DNA of 64,000 bases from Cliona cf. orientalis (lineage: Eukaryota > Porifera > Demospongiae > Clionaida > Clionaidae): contig OZ005694.1 in assembly GCA_963930775.1 (NCBI GenBank), positions 4,271,054-4,335,053 on the forward strand, in the 5' to 3' direction. Below are positions 21,253 through 33,740 of the stretch, piece after piece. How positions within the stretch are numbered: the first letter of the stretch is position 1; each line of letters starts with the position of its first letter. Below the pieces are notes generated by a model, which made no database searches, had not been told where the DNA came from, and saw nothing but the letters and a program-made list of their open reading frames with translations. The translations under genes and the position numbers were made by a program.

Positions 21253-24200
21253 ATGGGAAGCAACACTCCTGAGTACCGTGCGATGATTCAGTCGACCTCT
21301 GATGTCACCAATGCTGTGAAGAACGACATGGGTCCTCTGGGTGATGAGCTACTAATGAAGGGTCTCATATCTGCTAGCAACCTAGAGTCTGCCACTAACC
21401 CAATGATTGATGCGAGTCAGCGTGCCTCTCAGCTGGTGTCTTTGATTAGAACAAAGATTCAACTAAGTCCTGGCAACTTCCATAAATTCGTTGATGCTCT
21501 TCTGACAAGGGCTTCTGACCATCGTGAGATCCTGGAGATCCTAGACCACAAGTATAAGGCACTAGGTATATGTACATGAGTAGCATTTTGTGTGTGTGTG
21601 GGGGGGGGGGGGTCGGGGGGGCGGGGGAGTTGGTGATACAGTACAGGTGACTACTACCACCAGTGAATTGGGCTGAGTTAAAATATGCTGGGTGATCAAG
21701 CTATGAATTGGGGGCAGTTTAGGTCAAGGTTGTTCCAGATGCTTGATGGGCGTGGTTAAATGCACAAGCTTCTTATGCCACCGCGCCCCATTTTATTGGT
21801 AATGGTCGTCAAATATGCATGCTTCATTCAACTGCTGGGAGTATTTTTTATAGCAAATAAGCAAATTAACTAACCACCAGCCACATTGAAAATGAGAAGC
21901 CAGTAGATGAGAAACTTTAAGTAGCCTAACAGTGAAGTATGTGTAGTCAGGTACAAAACTTGATGGGACAAAATCTTGACCACAATCATGGGGACTAGAT
22001 AGGTGCCTGTGTAGTCCCTGCCTGTTTACCACTCTCTTTTTTCAGGGGAAGTGGGTGGGAGGGGGGGGGCAGGGGTTGAAGTGGATCATTTAAGCAGATT
22101 AAAAATCTATCCTTGATTGCTTGACTGGGAAATAGACTAACTCTGTGCCCATACTTTTAAAATTATATCAAGTTGTAAAACCACGAGCACATCCCTAGTG
22201 AGCAACATGTATACATGTACATGTAATTGAGTGCTGTGTGTCTTCCTTTGCCTAACTGATTCACTCCTTCCCAGGAGGAGTAAAGGAGACTGGTATCAGT
22301 GCTGCACTAGCCACTCTAGCTGAGCAAGACCACGCAGCTGCACAACAAGGTATACAGCCGTACAAGATACATTAATTTTTCGTCTACTTTTACATTGTAG
22401 GTATCATCTGTAGACTGTAGCTGCCCATGTTCAGATCTCCCTAGGCTGGTGTATTAAATGGCAGTACCGTAGTGTCCAGGATAACCACCCATGGGCACTC
22501 TACCATAACTCCTCAAATATTTACTACCTGGGTGCTTTACCTATGCCAAACCACACACAGAATTTTTAGTGGCTGGTATCAATGTACAATCATGATTGCT
22601 ATAGCAACTCGATCTTGATCGCCATTAGTTAGCATGTTTTAGAACGAGGCAATTTTCGTTAAGTATAAAAGCTACTTACATGCATACTAGGTTTGTGTCT
22701 CTACTGCCACAAATCAGCTGTTGGTGGCGAATGAGATGATGTTTGATGCATGATCGAGCTGTCAACTACGCATGTAGCTATGTTCAATGGAACATGCCCA
22801 TCGATGCAAGTGCTCTTTGGCGTACACACATTGCTTGAGCACTTGACATAATTATATGGCCAGGAGTGAGCACTTGCCCGGGGCACTAGCACTATGGTAT
22901 ACGTGTATGTATGGAGCTGGAATACATCACAGGTTAAGACAGCTGCTGGATCAAAAAGCAGCTAGCATACATGTACACATGTAACTGGCTAACATAATAT
23001 TATTTTGTTCCCATGATTGTACAATCATAACTTGGACATGTACATATAGTGTACAGTTGTTTATTCAAGAATTACCAGTGTAAACAATAATGCTTGCACA
23101 GTGGCTCCCACAGTGACGCGGTCACCATCTTCAGCACCGGCTATACAATCTTCATCACAACAGCCTCAACCAGAATCTAGATCATCATCGTCATCGTCAC
23201 TGTCAGCTCAACAAGCCACTACTGGTGGAATAGTACCAAGTTCAGGTAAGAAAAACATTTAATTATTTCTCACTTACAATAATATCGAACTGTTGTGTAC
23301 TTATTATCCATAATTCTGTCTCTGTTTGCATATTCTTTGTAGGCCGTGTACACTTAAATGATGGGATGTCAGACGAGCTGTTTGTGGAGTGGCTCAGAGA
23401 TAGCGGCATGACTCAGAGTGGAGACAGAGACAAAATAATTGGTATAAACAAGAGTAGAATAGTTAACTATAATAGTGATTCTAGTAGTTGTACTGGTCGA
23501 CCTGTACTAAGGTATAGATTTATTGGCAAAGCTGCTTTCTGTCATGCTTTCCTCCCAAATAAACCATTGTTTACCACTTATTGTCGTGCCCACTCGAGTT
23601 CGTACTTTATATCTGTTGTGGTGGGGCTCCAGGACTGTGGCCAATTGTTTGAGGGCTAACTGTATGTGACTGTATGATAATATTATATTTTTGGGGAGAG
23701 GGGGGGGGGATAAAATGGAGGGGGAGCTTTCCTTGAAAATGAGTATACCACTACATATACTAAATTCAGGGTGCAGCTCCTGTTTAAAAACATACATTAT
23801 GAATGTGGTACACGTACAATGTAACAGTGTTCTCCCCAAGATAAATTCAAGGCATGTCAAGGTACGACAGTAGAGCATGCTTTAGGTGGAGGCAAGAGTA
23901 TACTTTTGGTGGAGGCTATGGCCACATTAAGGCTTTTGGAATCTCCCTATTTGTATATCAAAGAAAATTCTGTACTGAAGGCTTGTTGGGCCGACATACC
24001 TTATGTATGCTGAGGAGAACATTGTAAATGTGAACATAAGAAAACTCACAATAATTGATATAATATTATACAAGCAATTAAATCCGTCATTTGATGTTAC
24101 TGTTTGCATAGATATTCGTGTCCTGCTTTTTCTCCTGGCCAGGGAAGGGCACAGGGGAGGGTTATATTTATTTGCCTTAGCCAGTGTTATCCCCAGGAAA

Positions 24201-25960
24201 AGAATTAAGGCATGATAGTAGGGCATAGCTTGGGTGGAGACTGGCCACATCAAAGCATATGGATTAGCACTATTCCCACATCAAAGGGAATTCTGAACTG
24301 AAGGCTTGTTGGGCCGACATGCCTTGGGCGTACTGAAATTAGGTGGGCACCAAAGCATTTCAGTATGCTCATCCCTATTATGAAAAATTTTCACCCTGAT
24401 ATTTGATGATGGTGGTTTTGGGCGTGTGCTGGGGTGGGTGGGGTGGGGGAAGTGTGGGGAGAATAAGGAGAGGGGTGAACCTTTCCTTCAAAATGAGTGC
24501 CACTGATTCAGAAGTATCAGTGGCTATAGCGCACAGTAATCATTGGATTCTAACTGAAGCTGCCTCTCTTGACCACAGGAGCAGGCATCAATGCTCAGAG
24601 CCTTCCATATTTAGAGGAGATGGATGTCAAGGAAGTCATGGGACAACTGTCTCTCGGAGGGAGGGGTATTTTACGAAAGCTATGGAGACAATACAAAATC
24701 AGTGTAAGTACAATGTCATGTACTGTAGGTGTACTACAATTAGGGGTAGATAAATTATGCTAATATAGTGCTATTCTCAAATGCTCAAAGAATCCCTAAT
24801 AATGCTCAAGAAGTGTACCTGTAATTCCCACTACATTGCCCATTATGCTCAAGTATGAATCGACTATAATGTTAATAAAAACCGATAATAATATGAGACA
24901 TGAGGAGACTTGGTTACACTATCATGGAGTGCAGCCATTTCAATTTTACATGTGTTTAGATTTAAAAGTGGGGAGCAGCGTTGTGGCAAAGGTCAATTAA
25001 TTGCTTGCAATTGTGTGCCCTAAAATTCTCAAAATTATGCCAGTTGATGCCTATAATGCTAGCATAATTCTCAAATGCTTACACATACCTATTATGCTCA
25101 AAATTATGCCAGCATAATTTGCCTACCCCTAACTGCAATGTATATGACGTTATTACAATTATGTCATGTATATTATATGCAAGTTAGCATTGTACCCTTG
25201 GGATTTGGCTATAATATTATGTAGCATGGTGTTCAGTTATGTAAATTACTATTTACAGGATGAAAATGAAGGTTCGCTGACTAGCCACTTGGATACAGAA
25301 CTAGGTAAGAAAGTCTACTTGTGGAATGAGAAATTTGGCATAATAATATTGACATTTACCACAATGTCATAGCAATTTTGGTGAGTATTAATGTGAAGAA
25401 AATTTAATGGGTCTCAGTTGGTACTGAGCACGTGCAGCATGACATTTGTAATATAATACCTGGAAATGGAATTTATAGATTTGGTGATCTGCAGTGTGCA
25501 TGAGTGAATGTGAAGTTTTTAATTTGATAATCTTTATACCCAATTTTGCCATCCCACATCAATTGAAATCCTCACCCAAATTCCTGCTGTACGTATTGAA
25601 AGAGTTACAATGTAATGCTGAATATTCTCTCTCTCTCTCTCTCTCTCTGAATCTCTCTCCACCACACCCCACTAAGATAAGAAGGTGCACTACAAGATAA
25701 CCCGTTTCCTCAAGGACGTTCCTGCTAATGATTTGAGGAAACTTGGTGGTGCTTTGGGCCTCTCTCGTTCCAAGATCCTCCAAAAGCCAGATGATGAACT
25801 TTGTGAAAGTATAGTTTCATCGTGGTTACGTATGGAAGATGAAGTTCTAACTGTTGGCAAACCAACTCTGAGAGTTCTAGCCTTTCACCTTAAAGATATA
25901 GGGCAGAGTGGTCTGGCTCATGAGATAGTTAGTACCAATGGGAAATGTATACTGAATTAA
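21253..25960 (+). CDS. CARD-SAM-Death adaptor A (seven exons)
   Basis: Exons: 21253-21565, 22275-22349, 23102-23245, 23343-23441, 24579-24703, 25259-25304, 25677-25960. Every junction has GT donor and AG acceptor and the frame holds throughout, giving 361 residues. Residues 1-104 form a CARD-like helical domain (LVSLIRTKIQLSPGNFHKFV, ending EILEILDHKY). Residues 105-177 are an Ala/Gln- then Ser/Pro-rich linker. Residues about 187-249 fit a SAM domain (FVEWLRDSGM, LPYLEEMDVKEVM, GGRGILRKL). Residues about 270-355 are a Death domain (VPANDLRKLGGALGL, SIVSSWLRM, LAFHLKDIGQSGLA). The ATG at 21253 is preferred over 21223 because it matches the start of paralogue B (MxNxPEFR). Such adaptors join receptor or kinase complexes through like-with-like domain contacts in the cytoplasm; the exact pathway is unknown. 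The CARD and SAM calls are by motif. Confidence 0.82.
23831..24345. repeat. Two degenerate direct copies in an intron
   Basis: Blocks 23831-24010 and 24188-24345 share ACTGAAGGCTTGTTGGGCCG and CAAGGCATG / TAAGGCATG contexts. They lie in intron 4 of adaptor A and show no coding signal. Confidence 0.5.
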
Positions 25961-26160
25961 AAGAATTATTGATTGTTATCATGATGATAATTGTTACTAG
26001 CCTCGTTCCCAGGCTCTCCCTCGCCCGTCTGTTTATTTATACGCGCGATTTTATGAACAATAATTTCGCATAAACAAAAATTAATAATTATTGCGGTCAC
26101 AGTTATGTGCGTGCTATGTTGGCCACACCCATTTATACAGTACCTTGAAGAGGGAAAGCC

Positions 26161-29100
26161 ATGGCAAATGGCAACAGTCCCGAGTTCCGCACCATCATCC
26201 AGTGCACCCCTGAGTTGACGACTGCTTTGAAGAATGATCTGGTCTCCCTCAGTGGTGAGCTGCTAGCGGCTGGCCTTATCGCGGACGATAACGCGGCTGC
26301 TCTCAACAACCAGTTTGTCGGCGCTGCGCATCGAGTGGCTGAACTGGTGGGATTTGTGAGAAACAGAGTCATGCTGGACACTAACAACTACCTCTCCTTC
26401 ATCAAAGTGCTTCAGTTGAGGCAGGACGATCATAAGAACATACTGGAGATCCTAGGCAAAAAGTACAGGGAACTAGGTTAGCCATGATCATAATAATATT
26501 AAATTTTGTATTGCAGTCATATTGCCATGAAGGGAATTACCCAGGGATTTACCCCTGAAACTTGTAAGCATTACGTCATCATGATAATATTGTGTGTAAA
26601 CGTACGTATACCTGCAAACATAATTTTCATGATTTTTAATCCCATCCTCAGTGTCCTCATTCTTTCTAGCAATCTATGTTTCTCCACATACACTAGTCTA
26701 TCAAGCTAGACCCTTTTTCGCCCGACGACCTTTACCTACTCCCTCCACACGCGAAAAAGGGTCTAGCAAAGGTCAGTGTTGGAATGCAATTCATTAGGTG
26801 AAGCCATACGAGTGCGCGCTTGGCTCAAAAGCAAGAGAACAGCAGCAGATGGCCCAGTCTGATGTTATTATGTTTGAAAGTAAGCTCTAAAAATACTAAA
26901 AGCATAGTAGGCCTAGTCTAGTGCCCGTTTTTTGCCAACTGCTACTCTACACCCACGCATAAATTGCTTGCATGAATTTCAAAAGCTGAATCTGATTGGC
27001 CAGACAAAATTTGATTAAACCTGACCTTTGCTAGACCCTTTTTCGCGTGTGGAGAGAGTAGGTAAAGGTCGTCGGGCGAAAAAGGTTCTAGCTTGATAGA
27101 CTACACATACACAGGCTGATGGGTTGTTTTGATTTATGTACTGGAACGGAACGGTACGGAATATTCCGGAAGCGGTAGTGCTTCAGGAGTACTCGATTGA
27201 CTCTTGCGGACCAATGCCTCCTCCTTTTTCAGAGTATAGGAAGGCCTGAGTATATTAAAAATGAACTATAATATTATATAGTTTTCTAGCACCACATGCA
27301 TTCCACAATCGGGAGTGCACATAGTCTCGCTAGCCATATATACCCTTCTTTTTTTGCCTGGGGGAGGGGGGGCGGGGTGGAGGGGTGACACATGAGACTA
27401 GACTGTAATCTGGATGCCGGCCCTTCATAGGCACCCAGACTAATTAGATCTAGTCAGCAGCTGAATACTGGTAGCATAAAATTAATGGTACACAATTGCT
27501 TGCTATATTATTATAGTACATACATAGTGACTTTCAACCTGTCACTGCAGAAGTGATATCTCACCTTAGATCCTACTTGTAACAAATACTGTAATCTGAT
27601 TGGTTAAACTGAAGTATCTATCCTTCATAGAAAATCATGTAAGCTCTGTAGAAAATCATGTAAAGCTCTGTAGAAAATCATGTAAATTTTCTTGCCTATG
27701 GTTAGGGTTGTTGCTAGGCAGCAGTTTATGTATCAAGCTTTTGGGCATTGTTGCTAGGATCTAAACAGGTTAGACACTGTTTAGTTGGTTTCTACGTGAT
27801 TTAGAAGACCTCGGGGCTCAGTAGAACCCTCGCTTCGCTCGGGATTCTACACAGAGCCCTTCAGTCTTCTAAATCATGTAGAAACCTCCTAAACAGTGTC
27901 TAACTATTATTTAGATACTTTAGTCTAGGCATGTATCACAGTGGTTTGTTAATTGAAACACGCTGCTGCGTCAGTAATAGATAAACTATGGTTGATATAC
28001 CATTCATATATATACCACCCTGAGCTCGAGGGCATAGCCCGAGAGCGAAGGTGGTATATGAACAGTGTATCCTGGGCAAACATAGTTTATCTGTTTAATA
28101 TCTTGACCATGATTGGTCAGTGTAATCACCAGACTGTTTACTTTTTCGTATTTGAGTTGGAGTAGTAGGTAGCTAGATTCTATCATAATGACAATCTGTA
28201 CAATAGTCTATCAAGCTGGAACCCTCCTAGTGATTGTATTATGTGTGGGAGCTACTGGCTATAACAAGTGAAAAGCTAGTAGCTACAACACAAATTAACT
28301 TGGTATGCCAGTGCAACTGTGTTATTGGACTATTGTCAGGGGTAGCTAGGGAGTTATGATGCCTGAGGGCTGGGGTATATGGGAGTTATATCATGGCTGT
28401 TACCTAGGATACAAGGCTAAGTCTAAGGCTAAGGGGGGGGTGGGGGGGGGGGGGAGTGACACATGAGACTAGACTATAGTCTGGACGCCAGCCCTTCATA
28501 TATAGGCACCCAGACTAATTAGATCTAGTCAGTAGCTGAATACTGGTAGCATAAAATTAATGGTACACAATTGCGTGCAATATTATCATAGTGACTTTCG
28601 ACCTGTCACTGCAGAAATGATCTCACCATAGATACTTTAGACTAGGCATGAATCACAGTGGCTTGTTGAAACACGTGGCTGCATCATGGAGCATTAGAGC
28701 ACTGATACGTGTGCATCTGTATGGCTCCGGTAATTACACAATATTCCGGATTTGTTCCATTCTGGTAAATAAACACTACTATTATGAGAAACAAACTAGA
28801 GCTCTCTAGGGCATATAGCCTGTGCGCTTCTGTAGCCGCTGTAGCGTAGTATCCCAGTTTTCGCCAATAGCTATTCACCTCTTCATGTTTACAGTATGCA
28901 CAGATATCTACAAATGTATACCTAGAACTCAATTTTCTTGGCACTGACGACGAGAGATGCCAATTGCTTTACCCCTTGCATATGCATGGGGGGTAATAAT
29001 ATAGATGTACATGTGTTGGATCTTGATTATGTTATCCATGTACAGGCGGTGAGGGAATTTGTCATATTATGACAATCAGTCACAGTCAGTCAGAGCCCAC

Positions 29101-31912
29101 CTTGCCAAATACTGCTGAGAGTGTTGGGATCAATAAGAGCAGATCAGCATCCACTCCAAGTAAGGAATTGACTTTAGGAATTGATATTGGGCCAGTACAG
29201 TTAATAAGAATACACCCCTGTTGAGGAATAATTTTCCAGTTCCCCTGAAGACAAGTAATCAGATCAATTTTCCCCAGAAGACTTAATTAAAATGGAGGCA
29301 GTGACCCCCAAGACATCGTTAAAATGCACCATTTACCCCCCAGAACATCATTAAAATAGCCTCAACACCCCCCCCCCCCCCAAGACTTCATCAAATCAAG
29401 CTACCCCCTCAGGATACAATTATCGTTCCTCAACAGGGGTGTATCTTTATTAACTGGAATAGCCCCTTATGTCTTTACCTGTCACATAACGTTTAGATCC
29501 CCATACAGACCTTATAGACAAACCCTGCCCCAGCTATAGACCCTGGAGACTAACCTTGCTCACCATATATTACATTATAGCTGGTACCCAGTCCCTGACC
29601 CCCTGAATCTCTACTGTAGTTGCATGGGATCCAGATATTTCTGAAATACATGTATAATGGCCAGAGGTCCAAATATTTTGAAATAATATATGGACTAGAG
29701 GGGTCCATATTAATTTTATCAAATGGTTTCAAGGCTGAAAAATTCACTTCTAACCTCCATGATCACATCAATAATTATCCTGTTGCTCTTTACTACAAAT
29801 GTCTAGTGGGTCAAATAGTGTGTTCTGATCATACAGAATGCCCTTACATTTCTGTGGGGGTGGGTATATTCTCTATCTGTGAGGGTGGTGGATATTCTCT
29901 GGTTCTCCTAAATCACTGGTGCCTTGCAGGTGGAGCTGAAGTATGCGGATTTTCAACATCTTTATCGGATGATGAATTTTCAGCCCTTCTACGAAAGGAA
30001 GGTCTCAAGGAGCCTGACTGCAAGAAACTCTCTGGTATGTACATGTATGTGCCAATGGTTTATGTATGTGTACTTAATTAACCCTCGGTGCATGCACGAG
30101 GGTTACGATAGTCGTTCTGTGTGTATCGATGTGTCTATTTCCACGATAACTGCTACGTACATGTATATACCTCGTTTGCAAGTCCAAAGTGCAGTTTTAT
30201 AAGATTCCTTACGGCGTTCCAAACACATGTATTGTGTAGATTTTGCTAAAAATGCTTTGTTCTCCAGCTTTGGCATCATTTGTTGATGCTAAGCTTCTTG
30301 GCTTTCGACATTCAACCTTCTGTTTATACGTAAAGTCATGCACGAGTGGTGCATATACGGTATGTCTGAACAAAGGACACTTTGAGAATGGGCCTCTTGT
30401 CCTTTGCTCGGAGGTTGTCCCTATCTCGGAGGTTCTTGATTTTTCAAACCATTTTGATTGTATTAGTTAGTAAATGCACTGAAATGCATGATAAGAGCAG
30501 TAGAGATGATAATCAAGTGGTTGATATGTTCTGTTTTCAGTATCAACATAGCACAGGCTGAATTTTTTGTTTCTGAAGTACTGGCTACTCCAAAATCGTT
30601 ATCTGGATTCAAGGCTAATATTATTATCGCGCATGCAGCATAATATTATCGCGACCGCCTAGATTGCGGCAAAGGTGGACGTGGCGTCGTTAATTTAAGG
30701 GCATGGTTTCCGGGTGTCTGCTATTTAGAGGCAGTTTTGCATTGAAAAGTCACGTTGGGAGCTTGGATCTTGTCCGCTGTCCGGAATCGAGAAGCGTCCA
30801 CTTCTCGGAGGTTACTATAACTATGCTAAATTCAATCGGTAACACGGCACTTGTCCGCTATAGAGAGGTTGTCCGCTTCTCGGAGGGTCCGTTATCGGAG
30901 GCTCGACTGTATGTACATGTAGCAGCTAGCTTGATAACAGATAGCCTCATCCCCAGGGGCACTGCTTCTTGATGAGATCTAGATTGACATGCAATCGCTT
31001 CATTTCAAGAAGACGAGAATGTAGGTGTAGTGATAGATCTTACGTGTATAACTTGACTGACTCATCACTGGTCACAGTAGGCTAATCAACTTAAGTTATT
31101 AGTCTTCAAGCTAGACCCCTTTTGGCCCGACGACCTTTACCTACTCTCTTGTATAATCTCATCCATCTAATCCTTCACCACTTTTGTTTTGTCACTGTGG
31201 CTGGTTATATTTATTTATTTATTTTTCTTCACTATCTATAACTTTTTACAGAGAATTGTATTGGAGCTCAGGTATTTCCACTCCTCACTGATGATCACAT
31301 AAAACAACTTGAACTCACTCTTGGTGGTAGTATTGCTGTTAAAAATCTTCTTGCTAAGATTAAGGTTTGAGCCTTCAATCTTATGTTATTTTGGTATATT
31401 ATACATTATAATGTCAACATTGTTATGCAGGAGTCCAACTCTGTAGCTGGTGCATCTGGTACTAATGGTCATCAAACTAATAATCCCAACACTGCTTGTG
31501 TTAGCACAACCCCGCAATGTAGCAGTGATGGTAAGTGCTAAGTTTTACTAGTAAAATAGTATATTGGTTCAGTAATTTGAAGTCATGTTGCTGCATTGAA
31601 TACTGTATAGGTCCCAAGAGTCAATATCTGAGCATAGATGACCTGGGCGAAGTGTATGATGCAATGCAAGATGCCCGTTCTAAGTGGTACCACATTGGGC
31701 TGGAGCTGAGGATTAGCCCTAACGACCTAGATGCCATCGTGAAACAGTGTAATAATGACCTTACAAACGCTCTAACAGAAACACTGTCGATTTACCTGAG
31801 AAGATTGGACCCCAAACCGACATGGTCGCAGCTGGCAGAAGCTCTAGGCGCTAGATCTGTTGGCTTTGAATACCTAGTAGAGAGAGTACGCCACCAGGGT
31901 ACTCGCACATAA
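26161..31912 (+). CDS. CARD-SAM-Death adaptor B (six exons), paralogue of A
   Basis: Exons: 26161-26476, 29046-29159, 29930-30034, 31252-31364, 31431-31530, 31611-31912. All have GT/AG borders and a continuous frame of 349 residues. Residues 1-105 are CARD-like (MANGNSPEFRTIIQ, ILEILGKKYREL). Residues about 155-215 fit a SAM domain split over two exons (LSDDEFSALLRKEGL, then PLLTDDHIKQLELTLGG). Residues about 258-345 are a Death domain (IDDLGEVYDAM, WYHIGLELRISPNDLDAI, WSQLAEALGARSVGFEYL). Exon phases match adaptor A (1,1,1,0,1), but no counterpart of A's 75-bp second exon was found in the 2.6-kb first intron, which is full of transposons. The gene starts 200 bp after A ends. Role inferred as an innate-immune or cell-death adaptor. 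Confidence 0.82.
26694..27103. mobile_element. 410-bp element with TAGTCTATC ends and 9-bp target duplication
   Basis: Ends TAGTCTATCAAGCTAGA... are inverted at 27023-27103, with arms of about 80 bp. The 9-bp CACATACAC flanks it at 26685-26693 and 27104-27112. A single-arm fragment lies at 31103-31142 and a shorter one at 28203-28225. It sits in the first intron of adaptor B. No coding. Confidence 0.85.
27572..27910 (+). mobile_element. 339-bp insertion with empty site in the neighbouring duplicate
   Basis: TTAGAT occurs on both sides (27566-27571 and 27911-27916), and the uninterrupted duplicate at 28625-28645 has a single ATAGAT. The interior contains a fold-back (TTTCTACGTGATTTAGAAGAC and its inverse). 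An inverted relative lies at 48890-49205. The ends lack clear inverted repeats, so the class is unknown. Confidence 0.75.
27977..28093. repeat. Short inverted-repeat element
   Basis: GATAAACTATG at the left is inverted at the right (CATAGTTTATC), with an inner pair TATACCACC / GGTGGTATA around TCGAGGGCATAGCCCGAG. It fits a small MITE in the intron of adaptor B. Confidence 0.6.
29198..29456. mobile_element. 259-bp inverted-repeat element in intron of adaptor B
   Basis: The left end CAGTTAATAAGAATACACCC and the following CTGTTGAGGAA are inverted at 29424-29456 with one or two differences. The interior is C-rich with CCCCCAAGAC-type repeats. No coding. Confidence 0.7.
30240..30915. repeat. Repeat-derived block with CTCGGAGGTT motifs
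   Basis: Repeated phrases TTGTCCGCT, CTTCTCGGAGG and TCGGAGGCTCGACTGTA are spread over this stretch. They look like the decayed body of an interspersed element. It lies in the third intron of adaptor B and does not affect its exons. Confidence 0.45.
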
Positions 31913-32410
31913 CCAGAGTAGCTTTATTTTCATGAGTATTCTGTATTTCACTTTATACTGTTTATAATTAATTAATCATAAAGGTGCATTGTCCCAGTGA
32001 GTGTGCAATGGCTGTTATCCAATCCGTGCATGCATTATTAGAACTCGGTAGGCTCTATGACCCATGGGTTTTTTGTTTTTTTTTGCATTTATTTATTTTT
32101 CAAACTTTATCATAATATTATGTCTACGAATAAAAAGGGTATGACAGAGCAAATAAACCCCAGATCTCAAGGTTAACACACCAGTCCTATGTGGCATGGG
32201 CTTGGCAGGGGCATGAGATAAAAAAAATTAGCTATAGTTGTATAATGGATTGTTGATACAAATTAATAAGAAGAAATACAATATTATGTGGAGTATCAAG
32301 AAAATAGATAAATTTGCAAAAGTGCACGTAAGGGGGTCCAGGAGTGCTCAGAGTTGACAATTCCTCATATATATATACCCTCGACAGTATGACTAGAGCC
32401 AAGAAAAGAA

Positions 32411-32645
32411 AGTCAGAGAATTTGAAGAACTGTACCAACAAGCTCTAAGCGATCTGGAAAGTAAGGGTTTTGAGGGAGATCTTTACACTATTGAAATAGG
32501 AACTCTTGGCCATTGGCTTCCTACATCACGAACTTTACTTTTAAAGGTATCCTCTTCTCTCATAATCTCTGCAGAGATTGAGAAAGCCAAGAACAACTAT
32601 AAAGAGACTCTTCTGAAAAGCTCTGATATTCATAATAATATTATC
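32411..32645 (+). pseudogene. Reverse-transcriptase-like C-terminal fragment
   Basis: A plus-strand frame reads KKVREFEELYQQALSDL, KGFEGDLYTIEIGTLGHWL and so on to a stop at about 32652. The spacing of E-L, G-x(7)-IEIG-x-x-G resembles the region after the polymerase domain in some animal LINE elements. It has no start and an in-frame stop just upstream. This is a resemblance by eye only. Confidence 0.3.
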
Positions 32646-32790
32646 CCACTTTAAGTTTGTGATTACTTGCTCAATGATGAGCCTTTGCATCAGTTCCATC
32701 TTTGTCAGCATACTGATGCCCTTGGTGACTGGCCACATGGACGAATTGATCGATGATAGCCATCATGATGAGCAGGATCATCCAAAATCC
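32600..32790 (-). pseudogene. Possible HECT-like fragment, second piece
   Basis: The minus frame reads SSINSSMWPVTKGISMLTK, MELMQRLIIEQVITNLKW, IRAFQKSL. The order resembles the stretch after the first part of a HECT ubiquitin-ligase domain, and it lies downstream (minus) of the better HECT-like exon at 35328-35528. It overlaps the plus-strand fragment, so at most one of the two is meaningful at each base. Weak call. Confidence 0.28.
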
Positions 32791-32905
32791 TGTTTAATAC
32801 TTTATTGTCCTGAGCCTGATCAATCTGCATCACAGTACACAAATATCTGAATGATCTAAATCTAGTAACGACAGTAATATCCCATTACTAGGAGACATCT
32901 CCATA

Positions 32906-33706
32906 CACTGTTAAAAATGGTGTGTTGTCCAACACACTAAATTTTGTGGTCAGATTTCACTAGTGTGTTGTATAACACACTTGTGTTCCACTGACACACG
33001 AAGTGTGTTGCTGGACACACATGCTCACTCAGTACATAGAAAGTGTGCTATCTGACACACTTTAATAGTAGGTGTGCAAAAGTGCACACTTGTATGCGTG
33101 TTATGATGCACTCACAGGGGTGTTGGTATGGCTAGCTATGGGGGCGGGGCTATCATGATCATTACGTCATTGGATTAATTACGCATGCGCATATTGATTA
33201 GCTCTGTGGCAGCTGCTCTCCAGTTTGAATCTTTGGCCAGCTCTCTGACAGTGAAATGGTGATTTCTAACTGCATAAGTGAGTTTAGTAAGCGGTTAAGA
33301 TAATATTTATGTGCAGCATAAATGGTTTATTCCCTCTGCTACTCCAAATAAGTACCACCAGTCTTTTAGGAAGCTGTAGCTAGTTGCATGCTAAACTTGC
33401 CATCTTTTTCGGTCACTGTCTCTGGACTGGCCTCCCTTTTAGAGTTTACTTACATGCAGTGGGTCGTATTTTAGAGTAAAATATGCTTACAATCCGTTAT
33501 TGCCCAGATTAATGGCCATAAGAAGCATGGAGCAATCGTTTCAATACCTGAATGAAAATGTTCTCTCATCCTTCTCTGCTTTAGGGCCATATTTATCAAC
33601 TTAAAAATTTCTCTCCCAGGCTGCTCCCTGGCACATAAATGATGCAGCTGCTGATGCTATCAAGCTAAGATGTTACATTATGCTAGGTAAGCAAGTTTTG
33701 TTGATT

Positions 33707-33740
<34 letters not shown>

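Larger units (their letters stand above)
27390..28690. repeat. Local duplication, ~235 bp, one copy interrupted
   Basis: 27390-27571 plus 27911-27968 together match 28455-28690 (shared GACACATGAGACTAGACT, TGAATACTGGTAGCATAAAA, TTTCxACCTGTCACTGCAGAA). The first copy is split by the 339-bp element at 27572-27910; the second copy shows the empty site. Confidence 0.8.
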
